Shown: positions 12,037-23,474, counted from the first letter of the stretch. The stretch: 64,000 bases of DNA from Strongylocentrotus droebachiensis (GCA_035222895.1 JAVYIG010002365.1:1-64000), one strand, 5' to 3'. Program-made: numbers and translations. Notes: generated by a model not told the origin, from the sequence alone.

Positions 12037-12441
12037 AGAAATTTCGGTCTGGTATCACCTCTGCATGAGCTGCAGTGCTAGTTGTGGCTGTTGGTGGGAT
12101 AATTTTCTACAGGATAATGATGATTTTCATAACCATCCACCCCCCCCCCCCAAGAAAAACATTTAAAAAAAAAATATATTACTAGACCTAGACCTAGATT
12201 CTAGATCTAAATTTCATCAATACTAGTCTAGTCTAGACAGGTATAATACAAATTGAAAGGAAATGGACAGAAGCTTCCTTTTTTTGACATACATTTGTAC
12301 ATTTGCTGATAATGTTACAGTAGTTTAGGCTTATAATAGTTAGTAAACTATACAGAGAAAGAGAAATTGTAATTTCTTATCAAATATCAACATATTTTTC
12401 ATCTTGATTTTCTGTTATTTCAGGTTCTTTTCAATTGATGC

Positions 12442-12690
12442 ATGGGGATGAAAAAAGAAGGCCTCTCCCAAGCTATGGTGTCCCGCCTTGTGAAGTCCAT
12501 CTCAATAGCCATTGCCAGGAGATGGGAGCAATACATCACAATTCCTTCAACAGGAGAGGCAGTCCTGTAGAGTGCAGACCCAACATGAATTTTATAATTA
12601 CTGCCATTTCACTGGCGTTAATATGGTCGGTGCTATTGATTGCACCCACATAGGCATCTCCAAGCCAGTTGGCCCAACACCAGTTATTTC
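12442..12690 (+). pseudogene. relic of PIF/Harbinger transposase (DDE_Tnp_4), copy 1
   Basis: The frame starting at ATGGGGATG reads MGMKKEGLSQAMVSRLVKSI, like the helix-turn-helix part of Harbinger nucleases (usually GVSQ.TVSR.V). It is broken by stops near codon 43. In a shifted frame it continues with FYNYCHFTGV and VGAIDCTHIGISKPVG, which fits the first catalytic aspartate motif (GAIDGTHI). The remaining catalytic acidic residues are not found downstream. The gene is therefore truncated and frameshifted, and cannot encode an active enzyme. Confidence 0.65.
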
Positions 12691-14671
12691 CTGAACAGGA
12701 AAAATAGATACTCCATTTTTCTTGGAAAGTCTGCTGGTGAGTAAAGCTGTAATTACGCCTAAATTTTGTAAACTAAGTCATGTTTGGACAATTTTTATTA
12801 AAAAGATCTGCTGAATTTATGAATCTGCAGATGTGTCTACAGGTACATTATGAAGTAATTTTAAATTGTTTTGTCTGATGAATGTAGGTGCAATCTACAC
12901 TCAAACTTGTATTCATTTTACATGGGCACGAGCTAATATCTTCAGCTCGATTGCCATGGCTACCAGTCACTCCTGAGTCCTGACAGTGACAGCTTGGCCT
13001 AGACTTTTGGGCGGAACTATCTGAAAATAAGACACAAATAATCAACAGTTGATTAACTACTTTCAAATTTGGGTCAGAAGAAGTTTAAACCTACCACTAA
13101 CAATTCTGGACCATATAAGACTTAGAGACCTACAGACTGCAGTACAGTACAGTGCAGTAAATTTTCATTTTACTTTTTCCCCTTTCGAGAAGCTCATTTT
13201 GGGAGATAACAAAGACAATCTTTGGTCTAATATAAGATTGAACTAAAATGGAAAAGTTGGACTCTAACGATTAGGGCCTTGTAAAATTTCCATTCCAGGC
13301 TGCGTTTACATCTAGGTTAGGCCAACTGTCGGCTGGTTATCTAAGTAAGATGTAGACCTCTAGACTAGATTTTAGGAAAGGGACTAAATTGGCTATAGAC
13401 TTTTACTACTTAGGGCTTTCTTAGGCCATGACATGGCAAGTAAATAGGTGCAAGCACATTTATGAGATAGTACTGCAAGAATGTGTATGTTTGTTCTTGA
13501 CTTTAAAAGAGATACCGGTAGTCATTCTGTAAATCAATGATTACTAGTAACTGAGTGGGGAGGGGGTGCCTAGTCACTGCCTACATGAAAGGCGCCTTAT
13601 AGTTAGAATATGATTGACACTATAACTAAGACCAATTATCAATGGAGTAGATCTTTGATATTTTAATGAGGTCTAAACCTTTTTATTTTTGTTTCAGGAT
13701 GATGTTTTTCTTCAGTAAAATAAATGAAGGCAAATTCCCTGATAACTGAGACAAATTCAGAGAGAGGAAGGAGAACTTCTGAGCTGCTGAATTTCTGACA
13801 GGTAGGCTGTACGAATAAGTTGTTGTTTGTATACCCAGGTACTTCAAGGATGGCATTTAATGTTAACAGAAATAGGTTTCAATGTGCTTCCTTTCATTCT
13901 TTTCTCTTTTCATTCAACAGACATACTTGCAAGGACTATGAAGTTCTACTTAGCCTCTTCAATGAACCAGACTCCATCTGCTGTAACTGTGACTGCATGG
14001 GGATCAAAACCTTTGTATTATAATCCTCATAACATGAAGCTATGGTAACAAACAAGCAACCATTGGTAAAAAGCCTGATATGTCCTTGTTGTGTGTGTGA
14101 ACCACAAAGCAACCATCACTCATAAGGATGTTTTTATCAGATGTTCATTGTTTCACTGGAAAAATTGTGATTTTGAATCATTTAAGAAATCATGTTTTAT
14201 AATGTGTTTTATAATATAGTGCAAGTCATGATATAACAGATTCCCTGCAAAAGAAACGCGGCTCAAAAGTAGACTATGCTTTGTTTTTAAAAAATGGGAA
14301 AAATGAATGTAACAAATACATAACATTTAATTCTAATAGTTTTAAGTAGCATATTATGAGGCTTTTGGAGCATAATATTTGACCTTGAATTTTATAATCG
14401 TATTCATCGTGAATTACAATCTTTTCTGTTTTAAGAAAAATAAATAAATTGAACACAATTGTTGATATGTTATATACAATATTCCTTTCATATCTTTTGA
14501 TTTTAAGTGTGCATACTGTTGGGTTCATTGAATTATACATGGAAAAAGTCTTGAAATGGAACAGTGAGAAAACAGAGAGCGAGCGAGAGAGAGAGATAGA
14601 GTAAAAGAGACAGGGAACCAAATGAGAAAGAACAATTTAATGGTGAGAGAAATAAACAATGATGTGAGATA

Positions 14672-14705
<34 letters not shown>

Positions 14706-14739
14706 TGGAGATAGGAAGAAAGAGTTGGGGGGTACAGTG

Positions 14740-15075
14740 CCCCTTTTTTAAATGCCCCTTTTTATATAGGAAAGTTCCCTTTTAACTTTGTAAGAAGTGC
14801 CCCTTTTTCCATAGGAAAAGTGCCCCTTCCCCTTTTCACCTCTGATAATTGCCCTATTTAAATCTGAGAGATGCCCCTATTAACAAAATTATCGGTGCCC
14901 CTTTTCTTTCAACAAATGCACATTTCCTTTCTTATAAGTGCCTCTTTTTCATTTTCATAAGTGCCCCTTTTAAAATATGTTCAATGCCCCTTTTCAAGTG
15001 CGATATGTGACCCTTTTCACCTCTGATAATTTCCCTTTTAACAATGATACAATTCCAGGAAGTGCCCTTTTTGTT
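14740..15075. repeat. degenerate GGGGCACTT tandem repeat, copy in B1
   Basis: About 14 loose units of 20-27 bases built around AAAAGGGGCACTT (here as AAGTGCCCCTTTT) and TTATCAGAGGTGAAA. The same repeat is found at 16325-16745 (copy 2), 44300-45005 and 49200-49720. It is purine-rich on one strand and non-coding. Confidence 0.75.
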
Positions 15076-15109
15076 GGTGCTGCCCCCCGCTTTGGAAGTC
15101 GCTCCGCCG

Positions 15110-15270
15110 TCCCTGGACGTCATATTGCTCAAGTTGTCGAGGTGATGCATCCTCTCCACACTGCGCGCATCCATTGTCTTAGTGCATTGTGACGTCATAT
15201 TGCTCAAGTTGTCGAGGTGATGCATCCTCTCCACACTGCGCGCATCCATTGTCTTAGTGCATTGTGACGT
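15110..15270. repeat. tandem duplication of ~75 bp inside transposon B
   Basis: The block beginning GACGTCATATTGCTCAAGTT and running through GATGCATCCTCTCCACACTG is repeated twice in a row. The second inner copy shows a diverged form of the same duplication (about 16080-16255), so it predates the split of the copies. Confidence 0.75.
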
Positions 15271-15481
15271 CGCAGCTTCGGTACTGAGCATGTGCAGAAA
15301 CCGTAACCATGGTGAATAATCCATGGACTAAGTTAGGCCAGGTTTAAACCATGGATCAGTTAGGCCACCTTTCGAGAAATGAAAATGACTTAGGTCAGCG
15401 GCCTAAGTTAAACCTGGCCTAACTAAACCACGGTTTAACTTAGGCCAGGTTTAACTTAGGCCGCTTTCGAGAATACCACCC

Positions 15482-15872
15482 TCTAGTTTTATTTTAACTC
15501 GCATTTGTTTACATCGTTGGGACGCAATTCGAAAATGTGTATTGCACTCACAGTTTCAAAACTACGTGAGCATAACGTCAAACTAAAGGTATGGGGCTAC
15601 TATATTTGTTTTCCTCTGCAACAAAGTGATACGTGTTGATTTACTTTGGCAACTTTTTAGTTTCAAGGATTGTCGTACTATACAAATCACACATTCTTGT
15701 ATAAAATATAAAATCTTAAGACTTAGAAAATATTAGGCATAAAGATTCAATAAGCAAATGAAGTATCCAAATTAATGTTGAAACTTGCCGAAGGCATAAA
15801 ATCGCAAGGCCCACTTTCATCCGCAAGCGATGTGTGTGTCTCTCTAGTGTTGGAGTCAGTGCAAATCGCTGT
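15482..15872. other. spacer between the two inverted transposon B copies
   Basis: About 390 bases, presumably part of outer element A. No gene or repeat is recognised. It forms the loop of a roughly 9.1-kb inverted structure. Confidence 0.6.
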
Positions 15873-16324
15873 GGGTGGTATTCTCGAAAGCGGCCTAAGT
15901 TAAACCTGGCCTAAGTTACAACCGTGGTTTAGTTAGGCCAGGCTTAACTTAGGCCGCTGACCTAAGTCATTTTCATTTCTCGAAAGGTGGCCTAACTGAT
16001 CCATGGTTTAAACCTGGCCTAACTTAGTCCATGGATTATTCACCATGGTTACGGATTCTGCACATGCTCAGTACCAGAGCTGCGACGTCACAATGCACTA
16101 AGACAATGGATGCGCGCAGTGTGGAGTGGATGCCTCACCTCGACAACTTGAGCAATATGACGTCACAATGCACTAAGACAATGGGCTAAGACAATGGATG
16201 CGCGCAGTGTGGAGAGGATGCATCACCTTGACAACTTGAGCAATATGACGTCCAGGGGCGGCGGAGCGACTTCCAAAGCGGGGAGCAGCAATAACAAAAA
16301 GGGCACTTGCTGGAATTGTATCGT

Positions 16325-16745
16325 AGTTAAAAGGACAATTATCAGAGGTGAAAAGGGTCACATATCACACCTGAAAAGGGGCATTGAACATATTTTAATA
16401 GGGGCACTTATGAGAATGAAAAAGAGGCACTTATAATAAAGGAAATGTGCATTTGTTGAAGGAAAAGGGGCACCGATAATTGTGTTAATAGGGGCACCTC
16501 TCAAATTTAAATAGGGCAATTATCAGAGGTGAAGGGGCACTTCACAAAAGTGAAAAGGGGCACTTATTGCAAAGGAAAATGGAAACTTGTCAAAGGAAAA
16601 GGGGGCGTGTCAAAATTAAAGGGGCACTTATCAGAGGTGAAAAGGGGAAGGGGCACTTTTGCTATGGAAAAAGGGGCATTTCTTACAAAGTTAAAAGGGA
16701 ACTTTCCTGTATAAAAAGGGGCATTTGAAAAAGGGGCACTGTACC
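16325..16745. repeat. degenerate GGGGCACTT tandem repeat, copy in B2
   Basis: Same loose repeat as at 14740, here read as AAAAGGGGCACTTAT and TATCAGAGGTGAAAAGG. It is slightly longer than in copy 1, so unit number differs between the two copies. Confidence 0.75.
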
Positions 16746-18031
16746 CCCCCCAAACTCTTTCTCCCTATCTCCATCTCTCTCTTTCACACACACACTATCT
16801 CACATCATTGTTTATTTCTCTCACCATTAAATTGTTCCTTCTCATTTGGTTCCCTTTCTCTTTTACTCTATCTCTCTCTCTCGCTCGCTCTCTGTTCTCT
16901 CACTGTTCTTTTTCAAGACTTTTTCCATGTATAATTCAATGAACCCAACAGTATGCACACTTAAAATCAAAAGATATGAAAGGAATATTGTATATAACAT
17001 ATCAACAATTATGTTCCATTTATTTATTTTTCTTAAAACAGAAAAGATTGTAATTCAAGATGAATACGATTATAAAATTGAAGGTCAAATATTAAGCTCC
17101 AATAGCCTCGTAATATGCTACTTGAAACTATTAGAATTAAATGTTATGTATTTGTTACACTACTTTTTCCCATTTTTTTAAAACAAAGCATAGTCTACTT
17201 TTGAGCCGTGTTTCTTTTGCAGGGAATCTTTTATATCATGACTTGCACTATATTATAAAACACATTATGAAACATGATTTCTTAAATGATTCAAAATCAC
17301 AATTTTTCCAGTGAAACAATGAACATCTGATGTACATAAAAACATCCTTAAGAGTGATGGTTGCTTTGTGGTTCACACACACACAACAAGGACATATCAG
17401 GCTTTTTACCAATGGTTGCTTGTTTGTTACCATAGCTTCATGTTATGAGGATTATAATACAAAGGTTTTGATCCCCATGCAGTCACAGTTACAGCAGATG
17501 GAGTCTGGTTCATTGAAGAGGCTAAGTAGAACTTCATAGTCCTTGCAAGTATGTCTGTTGAATGAAAAGAATGAAAGAATGAAAGGAAGCACATTGAAAC
17601 CTATTTCTGTTAAACATTAAAAAGATCTTGCATGTACATTGTGGTAAAAGTGGAGTGCATAATCAATTACATGAAAGTATTGATGGAAAAATGTGAATGA
17701 ACAAATGCCATCCTTGAAGTACCTGGGTATACAAACAACAACTTATTCGTACAGCCTACCTGTCAGAAATTCAGCAGCTCAGTAGTTCTCCTTCTTCTCT
17801 CTGAATTTGTCTCAGTTATCAGGGAATTCGCCTTCATTTATTTTACTGAAAAAAACCATCATCCTGAAACAAAAATAAAAAGGTTTAGACCTCATTAAAA
17901 TATCAAAGATCTACTCCATTGATAATTGGTCTTAGTTATAGTGTCAATCATATTCTAACTTTAAAAAAAAATGAAGGCGCCTTTCATGTAGGCAGTGACT
18001 AGGCACCCCCTCCCCACTCAGTTACTAGTAA

Positions 18032-18244
18032 CACTATGAACATGACTGACAAAGAAAGCGGACAAAATATACAGTTCCTCAGGTAAACAAAGGAACATCC
18101 CTTCACTGCTATTATGTAAAAAGTGAATATGCATGTGACACCTGTTCTACACATTTTTACATAATAGCAGTGAAGGGATGTTTCTTTGTCTACCTGACGA
18201 ACTGTATATTTTGTCCGCTTTCTTTGTCAGTCATGTTCATAGTG
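18032..18244. mobile_element. 213-bp palindromic MITE (CACTATGAACATG family), copy 2
   Basis: Terminal inverted repeats of about 95 bases begin CACTATGAACATGACTGAC. It is flanked by TAA (18029-18031 and 18245-18247). The matching place in transposon B copy 1 (about 13534-13556) reads ACTAGTAATCATTG in the corresponding orientation with a single TAA. That is the empty site, so the boundaries and the 3-bp duplication are shown directly. Confidence 0.9.
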
Positions 18245-19071
18245 TAATCATTGATTTACAGAATGACTACCGGTATCTCTTTTAAAGTCAAGAACAAACA
18301 TATACATTCTTGCAGTACTATCTCATAAATGTGCTTGCACCAAGTTTTACTTGCCATATCATGGCCTAAGAAAGCCCTAAGAAGTAAAAGTCTATAGCCA
18401 ATTTAGTCCCTTTCCTAAAATCAAGTCTAGAGGTCTACATCTTACTTAGATAACCAGCCGAAAGTTGGCCTAACCTAGATTTAAACGCAGCCTGGAATGG
18501 AGAGTTTACAAGGCCCTAATCGTTAGACTCCAACTTTTTCATATCAGTTCAATCTTAATACATTAGACCAAAGATTGTCTTTGTTTATGTTATCTCCAAA
18601 AATGAGCTTCGTGAAAGGGGAAAAAGTAAAATGAGTACTGTACTGCAATCTGTAGGTCTCTAAGTCTTATATGGTCCAGAATTGTTAGTGGTAGGTTTAA
18701 ATTTTCTTCTGACCCAAATTCGAAAGTAGTTAATCAACTGTTGATTATTTGTGTCTTATTTTCAGATAGTTCCGCCCAGAAGTCTAGGCCAAGCTGTCAC
18801 TGTCAGGAGTGACTGGTAGCCATGGCAATCGAGCTAAAAATATTAGCTCGTGCCCATGTAAAATGAATAAAAGTTTGAGTGTAGATTGCACCTACATTCA
18901 TCAGACAAAACAATTTTAAATTACTTCATAATGTACCTGTAGACACATCTGCAGATTCATAAATTCAGCAGATCTTTTTAATAAAAATTGTCTAAACATG
19001 ACTTAGTTTACAAAATTTAGGCGTAATTACAGCTTTACTCACCAGCAGACTTTCCAAGAAAAATGGAGTAT

Positions 19072-19263
19072 CTATTTTTCCTGTTCAGGAAATAACTGGT
19101 GTTGGGTCAACAATAGCAATGTTGGGTGTGCACTCTGCAGGACTGCCTCTCTTGTTGAAGGAATTGAGATGTATTGCTCCAATCTCCTGGCAATGGCTAT
19201 TGAGATGGACTTCACAAGGCGGGACACCGTAGCTTGGGAGAGGCCTTCTTTTTTCATCCCCAT
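19072..19263 (-). pseudogene. relic of PIF/Harbinger transposase, copy 2
   Basis: The - strand frame reads MGMKKEGLSQATVSRLVKSI and continues through IAIARRLEQYISIPST, 63 codons in all. This is the same helix-turn-helix region as in copy 1, and here it is open through the place where copy 1 has a stop. The following block with the GAIDCTHI motif is deleted. It is only a fragment and cannot be functional alone. Confidence 0.6.
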
Positions 19264-19661
19264 GCATCAATTGAAAAGAACCTGAAATAGCAGAAAATCA
19301 AGATGAAAAATATGTTAAAATTTGATAAGGAATTACAATTTCTCTTTCTCTGTAGTTTACTAACTTACTAATATTAGACTAAACTACTGTAACATTATCA
19401 GCAAATGTATGTCAAAAAAGGAAGTTTCTGTCCATTTCCTTTCAATTTCTATTAGTCCTGTCTAGACTAGACTCTTCTTGATGAAATTTAGATCTAGACT
19501 AGGTCTAGTAATATTGTTTTAAAAAAATGTTTTCTTGGGGGGGGGGGGGGGGCGGGGTGGGTGGTTATGAAAATCATCATCATCATGAAGAAAATTATCG
19601 CACCAACAGCCACAACTAGCACTGCAGCTCAGGCAGAGGTAATACCAGACCGATATTTCTG

Positions 19662-19755
19662 TCTCTTTCGTTCTTTAGCCTCTGATTTGGGTAGGGTCAG
19701 CTCCTGAAAGAGAAGAGCCGACCCTACCCAAATCAGAGGCGAAAGAGACAGCTAG
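19662..19755. repeat. hairpin inside transposon B copy 2
   Basis: Counterpart of the hairpin at 11932-12036. Arms contain AGCCTCTGATTTGGGTAGGG and its reverse complement, around a ~6-base loop, with outer TGTCTCTTTCG/CGAAAGAGACA pairs. Confidence 0.75.
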
Positions 19756-20792
19756 ATCTAGATTTAGACATAGATCTAGTGCTAGTCCACTTTTAGGCAA
19801 CAGTGTCTCGAAAATCCACTATAAAAGTAGTTTCTACGTCTAGCAATGATAGTTTTAGGGTGGTGTTAAGGTGATGCGTATGAAAGGACAATAGTGCCAA
19901 GAAAAAGAATTACCCGGTAAGAAATTGCTCAATCTCAGGAAAATGTTAACCGACAATTATTTGCACGTATGGGACTGGTCTGCGAACACTGTGAACATTT
20001 ACCAAGTTTCCTCCAAATTTATTCAGTTAAAAGCATTTTAGATTATCACCAGTACAGCAACATGAAAGTAACAAAAATACTTTATTAGCTGGTGTAACTT
20101 TCATGAGCGCTTATCCGATACAAAAGAGTGTAAATTGTTATCAAATATAGAAATTCAATGCAAAACTTACCGTTCACTCTCCGCGGACAGTCGATTTAAC
20201 TAAAAAGTGACGTCACGCGAAGTTAGGCCGAACTATGACGTATTTAAACCTGCCCTCTGAGCGGCCTAAAGTTAGGCCGAACTATGACGTATTTAAGCCT
20301 GGCTTATCTTTAGGCGGCCTTCGAGAATAGCAAAAAAGATAGTCCATGGTTTAAACCAGGTTTAGGCCATTGATTTAACTTAGGCCGCTTTCGAGAATAC
20401 CACCCTGTTTGTTTGGTATTTTAAAAAAGACAGCGATGACAAACAAATCATCGTCGCCATGATTGTGAAAGGTTTTTTTCTTTCCCCAAGAGCTCTCTCC
20501 GGTCTAATTATTTGCAATAATTCGTCGTAATGCCTTTTAATGTTGTCTTCTTCTCCTCTGAATATCCAACAAATAGTTAGACCTGACTTAAGCCAGACTT
20601 AAACCAGGTGTACCCCAGGTTTAAATATGTGTACAATTTCCACAGAGTTAGACCAGGCTTAAACCTAGGTTTAAGTTAAACCTGACTTCAGAAACGCAAA
20701 ATTAAACCTAGGTTTAAATCTGAGAGTTAGGCGAGGCTTTGACTAGACTTAAACCTAGGTTTAAAGTTAAACCTGACTTCAGAATACGGACC

Positions 20793-21276
20793 AACCTCAA
20801 ATTCTGTAGAACTTTGCAGGAATTATGAATATGTCATGTATGTCCTATCTGTGAAATGTAAACGTTAGCAGTGTCCTCATATTCAAATTATGCAAGGAAA
20901 CCCGTTTACTTGCTAGACTTCACTGGCTTTTTTTTCTTCTTTGGTAATAACATACATGAAAAGAGTTGTAAAGGGTGAATGAGCATTTGTCTACATCAAT
21001 AACCCACTTCTTGTGATGGCCAAGATTAAACTGATTGAATCTTTACGCAGCATAAAACGTATGACCATTCGGTACAATTGTCTGAAAATCAAGACTATTA
21101 CTTTTGGGCTCTATAGCCCTAAAGTCGATTTGACAACTAATAGTCGTTATTTTCCCACTTGAAGACATTTTCAAGCCCCACCTTTTTTAGGGAAGTTCTA
21201 AATTAGTATTATCTTTCAAATGCAGTTGGAATTTAACTTTTTCATTTTTTTGGCCTGCAAATGGGACATAGTACCT
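20793..21276. other. right remainder of the TTAA element
   Basis: Non-coding sequence ending GGGACATAGTACCT before TTAA. It gives the right terminus of the TTAA element. I see no frame of note. Confidence 0.5.
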
Positions 21277-21480
21277 TTAAATTATTAGAAAAAGAAGACG
21301 ATTCGTTGTATCTTGTACTTTGACGTTTCATTTAATTATAACTCTTAATCCTAGTTTGAATTCAGTTGCCCCCTCCCGCGCAAAGCGCGGAAATTTTGCC
21401 GTTTCACTAAATTATTAGAGAAAGAAGACGATTCGTTGTACTGTTCTCTATATTAATCCTTGTCTGAATTCCGTTTCCCC
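21277..21480. repeat. GC-hairpin satellite, right remainder
   Basis: Resumes with TTAAATTATTAGAAAAAGAAG and includes one full CCGCGCAAAGCGCGG hairpin unit (about 21377), in the same orientation as the left array at 8821-9986. It marks the far side of the TTAA insertion. Confidence 0.85.
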
Positions 21481-21735
21481 ACATGATGTACGTATGGAAC
21501 GTTCGTTCGCAAATCTTTGCATGCACAGCCCGAGTGGTGGGTATCATGTTATCTCCCGGCAGTGCTTGTCGCAATAGCTTCTGGAAATACTACTGTTAGT
21601 GTTATCAGCCACTAATTAGGCCCATTAGTGACTATACAAAATATATGCTCTTCCTGGCTATTTGGAAATGTGTCAGTTTGCAACAGAACTGGAGAAACGC
21701 GAATTTTGTTGAAAATCATGTGATATTTGTCATGT
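21481..21735. other. no recognisable feature
   Basis: About 250 bases between the satellite and the resumed minisatellite. No terminal repeat matching the CAGGGGCG start at 8234 could be found. Confidence 0.45.
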
Positions 21736-22482
21736 TTGCTCTTAACCAAGTGCTATAGTGATGGTGTTTGCTTATGATCAAGTGTGATAGTGATGGTGTT
21801 TGCTTATGATCAAGTGTGATAGTGATGGTGTTTGCTCATGATCAAGTGTGATAGTGATGGTGTTTGCTCATGATCAAGTGTTATAGTGATGGTGTTTGCT
21901 TATGATCAAGTGTGATAGTGATGGTGTTTGCTTATGATCTAGTGATGGTGTTTGCTCATGCATGATCAAGTGTGATAGTGATGGTGTTTGCTCATGATCA
22001 AGTATCATAGTGATGGTGTTTGCTCATGATCAGAGTCATAGTGATGGTGTTTGCTCATGATCAAGCGTCATAGTGATGGTGTTTGCTCATGATCAAGTGT
22101 CATAGTGATGGTGTTTGACCATGATCAAGTGTCATAGTGATGGTGTTTGCTCGTGATCAAGTGTCATAGTGATGGTGTTTGCTCATGATCAAGTGTCATA
22201 GTGATGGTGTTTGATCATGATCAAGTGTCATAGTGATGGTGTTTGCTCATGATCAAGAGTCATAGTGATGGTGTTTGCTCATGATCAAGTGTCATAGTGA
22301 TGGTGTTTGCTCATGATCAAGTGTCATAGTGATGGTGTTTACTCATGATCAAGTGTCGTAGTGATGGTGTTTGCTCATGATCAAGCGTCATAGTGATGGT
22401 GTGTGCTCATGATCAAGTGTCATAGTGATGGTGTTTGCTCATGATCAAGTGTCATAGTGATGGTGTTTGCTCATGACCAAGT
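21736..22482. repeat. 32-bp minisatellite array, right block
   Basis: About 23 more units of the same 32-bp repeat as 4391-8233, in the same direction and with the same variants, including one short ATGATCTAGTG unit. The first unit begins GTCATGTTTGCTC, close to the CATGGTGTTTGCTC expected where the left block was cut. I therefore read the two blocks as one array split by an insertion. Confidence 0.95.
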
Positions 22483-22489
22483 GTCAGGT

Positions 22490-22676
22490 GTTAAATGGGT
22501 ACCCGGTAGGATGCGACTGTCATTGTTGGCCTGGCTGGAATGCTCCCCAGGGAGTGTAGATTGTGCACATGGTGTGTGAAGGCAAGTATTAAATCCAATG
22601 ACTGGGGTTATAGTATATCTGTAATGCGCTTAGAGACATCATAGATGTATTAAGCACTATATAAATAACCAAATAT
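22490..22676 (+). mobile_element. SINE/LINE 3' region
   Basis: Begins TTAAATGGGTACCCGGTAGG and ends GCGCTTAGAGACATCATAGA then AGCACTATATAAATAACC. This architecture is typical of tRNA-SINE bodies and LINE-like tails in echinoderm and lancelet genomes. No promoter head is present, so it is 5'-truncated. Confidence 0.45.
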
Positions 22677-22703
22677 TGATGTAGTAAAAGAAGAATGACA
22701 TCT

Positions 22704-23356
22704 GGGGCCCATTTCATTAAACTTTTTATCCCCAAAATACTTAATTTCTATGATAAATTTGCTCTCAGCCAATCAGATGCCTTGATTTTAGTAGCTTCTA
22801 ACAGTAGCTTGGAACTTGTTATTGATAACAAGTTTAAAGGTAATACAAAGTTTTGGTATGAGGTCATGAATTTGGTTCAAATGAACATATTGGAAGCATA
22901 TGCGATCCGACAATATTCAGTGATCGTTGTCGCGGTTGAAATCGAGTCTAAAGTTATGAAAATGTCAATAATCAACTCTTTATGCTGTATAGCTCCCTCT
23001 CAAGGTCAAGATATTAATTAACCTATAAAACAATATTTCTTGACTGTAATCGACCGATTAGCTATTCCCGTTTAGAAATTATTTATCACAACTACATATT
23101 CTGAGATTTTCATGGTCGCAGCTACTATTGTACGGCCGTAGGCGCTATTTGAAATTTATTAAAATTTACCGGGAGCACCGGTAAATTTTTATATTCCATT
23201 TTTCTCGAAAGCAGAAGTGTTTTAGGGGCTAAAAATTGTTGTGCTTATAATTCATCCACAGGGGCATCCAAATATATCAAAATTGTAAAGAATCACTATC
23301 CACCCAATTTTCAAAATTTACCAAAACTTTGTATTACCTTTAATGAAACAGGGCCC
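22704..23356. mobile_element. MITE, GGGGCCC-ATTTCAT type, split by a TTAA element
   Basis: Left end GGGGCCCATTTCATTAAAC and right end TTAATGAAACAGGGCCC are inverted repeats. The middle words (CTCTCAGCCAATCAGATGCC, TTTTAGTAGCTTCTAACAG) match the element at 25997. A 502-bp TTAA element lies within it. Without that insert the right part would read AACAAGTTTAATGAAACAGG, as in related copies. Confidence 0.75.
22838..23339. mobile_element. T2/Kolobok-like TTAA element, 502 bp
   Basis: Flanked by TTAA at 22834-22837 and 23340-23343. The inverted ends are AGGTAATACAAAGTTTTGGT and its complement. It is inserted in the MITE at 22704. An internal open frame of 108 codons spans both elements and looks accidental. 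Confidence 0.8.
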
Positions 23357-23474
23357 TGAAGCATTTTATGCATGTCAGTATTAAATGCTATGCACTGATT
23401 TTATTATTATCTTGGATAAGAAGTGATGATTTTTTTTATAATGTGGTGATGTTTCACGCTGAGATGTGTTTTAA

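Larger units (their letters stand above)
11267..15481 (+). mobile_element. PIF/Harbinger-like transposon B, copy 1 (degenerate)
   Basis: This 4.2-kb element starts GGGTGGTATTCTCGAAAGCG and ends with the inverted form TTCGAGAATACCACCC. The long subterminal parts are built of GGCCTAAGTTAAACC words in both orientations. It contains a transposase relic at 12442-12690, a hairpin near 11980 and a degenerate GGGGCACTT repeat near the right end. Copy 2 at 15873 is the same element in the opposite orientation, differing by about 5-7% in a ~190-base stretch I compared by eye. TCTA lies on both sides but one base off register, so the target duplication is uncertain. Confidence 0.8.
15873..20405 (-). mobile_element. 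PIF/Harbinger-like transposon B, copy 2 (opposite orientation)
   Basis: This is the same family as copy 1, inverted. It starts GGGTGGTATTCTCGAAAGCG and ends CGAGAATACCACCC, with TGT on both sides (15870-15872 and 20406-20408), matching the 3-bp duplication expected for Harbinger. It is longer than copy 1 mainly because a 213-bp MITE sits at 18032-18244. Its transposase relic (19072-19263) lacks a stretch that copy 1 still has, so neither copy derives directly from the other. Confidence 0.8.
9994..20792. mobile_element. Harbinger-like element A (outer), split by two inner copies
   Basis: The left end starts GGCCTGTATTCTGAAGTCAG and is followed by repeated AGGTTTAACTTTAAACCC-type words. The right end (20580-20792) is an inverted, diverged copy ending GACTTCAGAATACGGACC. 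The GTATTCT.GAAG core and GTTTAA-rich subterminal repeats resemble the inner family (GGGTGGTATTCTCGAAAG), so the two look like cousins. Its own sequence survives at 9994-11266, 15482-15872 and 20406-20792. No transposase frame is visible and the target duplication is unclear. Confidence 0.55.
9987..21276. mobile_element. TTAA-flanked element, T2/Kolobok- or piggyBac-like, 11.3 kb with nested insertions
   Basis: The satellite sequence TTTCCTTAAATTATTAG is split here. The left side reads CCTTAA then AGGTACT, and the right side reads AGTACCT then TTAAATTATTAG. TTAA is therefore duplicated around an insertion with inverted AGGTACT ends. Only about 7 bases at left and 20793-21276 at right belong to the element itself; the rest is younger insertions. 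Three shorter TTAA-AGG elements lie at 22838, 23475 and 24433. TTAAAGGRR ends are known from the Xenopus T2 (Kolobok) MITEs, so I lean to Kolobok. No transposase is left. Confidence 0.7.

Noticed and set aside
22695-23021. 108-codon + strand frame
   Set aside because: It spans the junction between a MITE and a TTAA element inserted in it.
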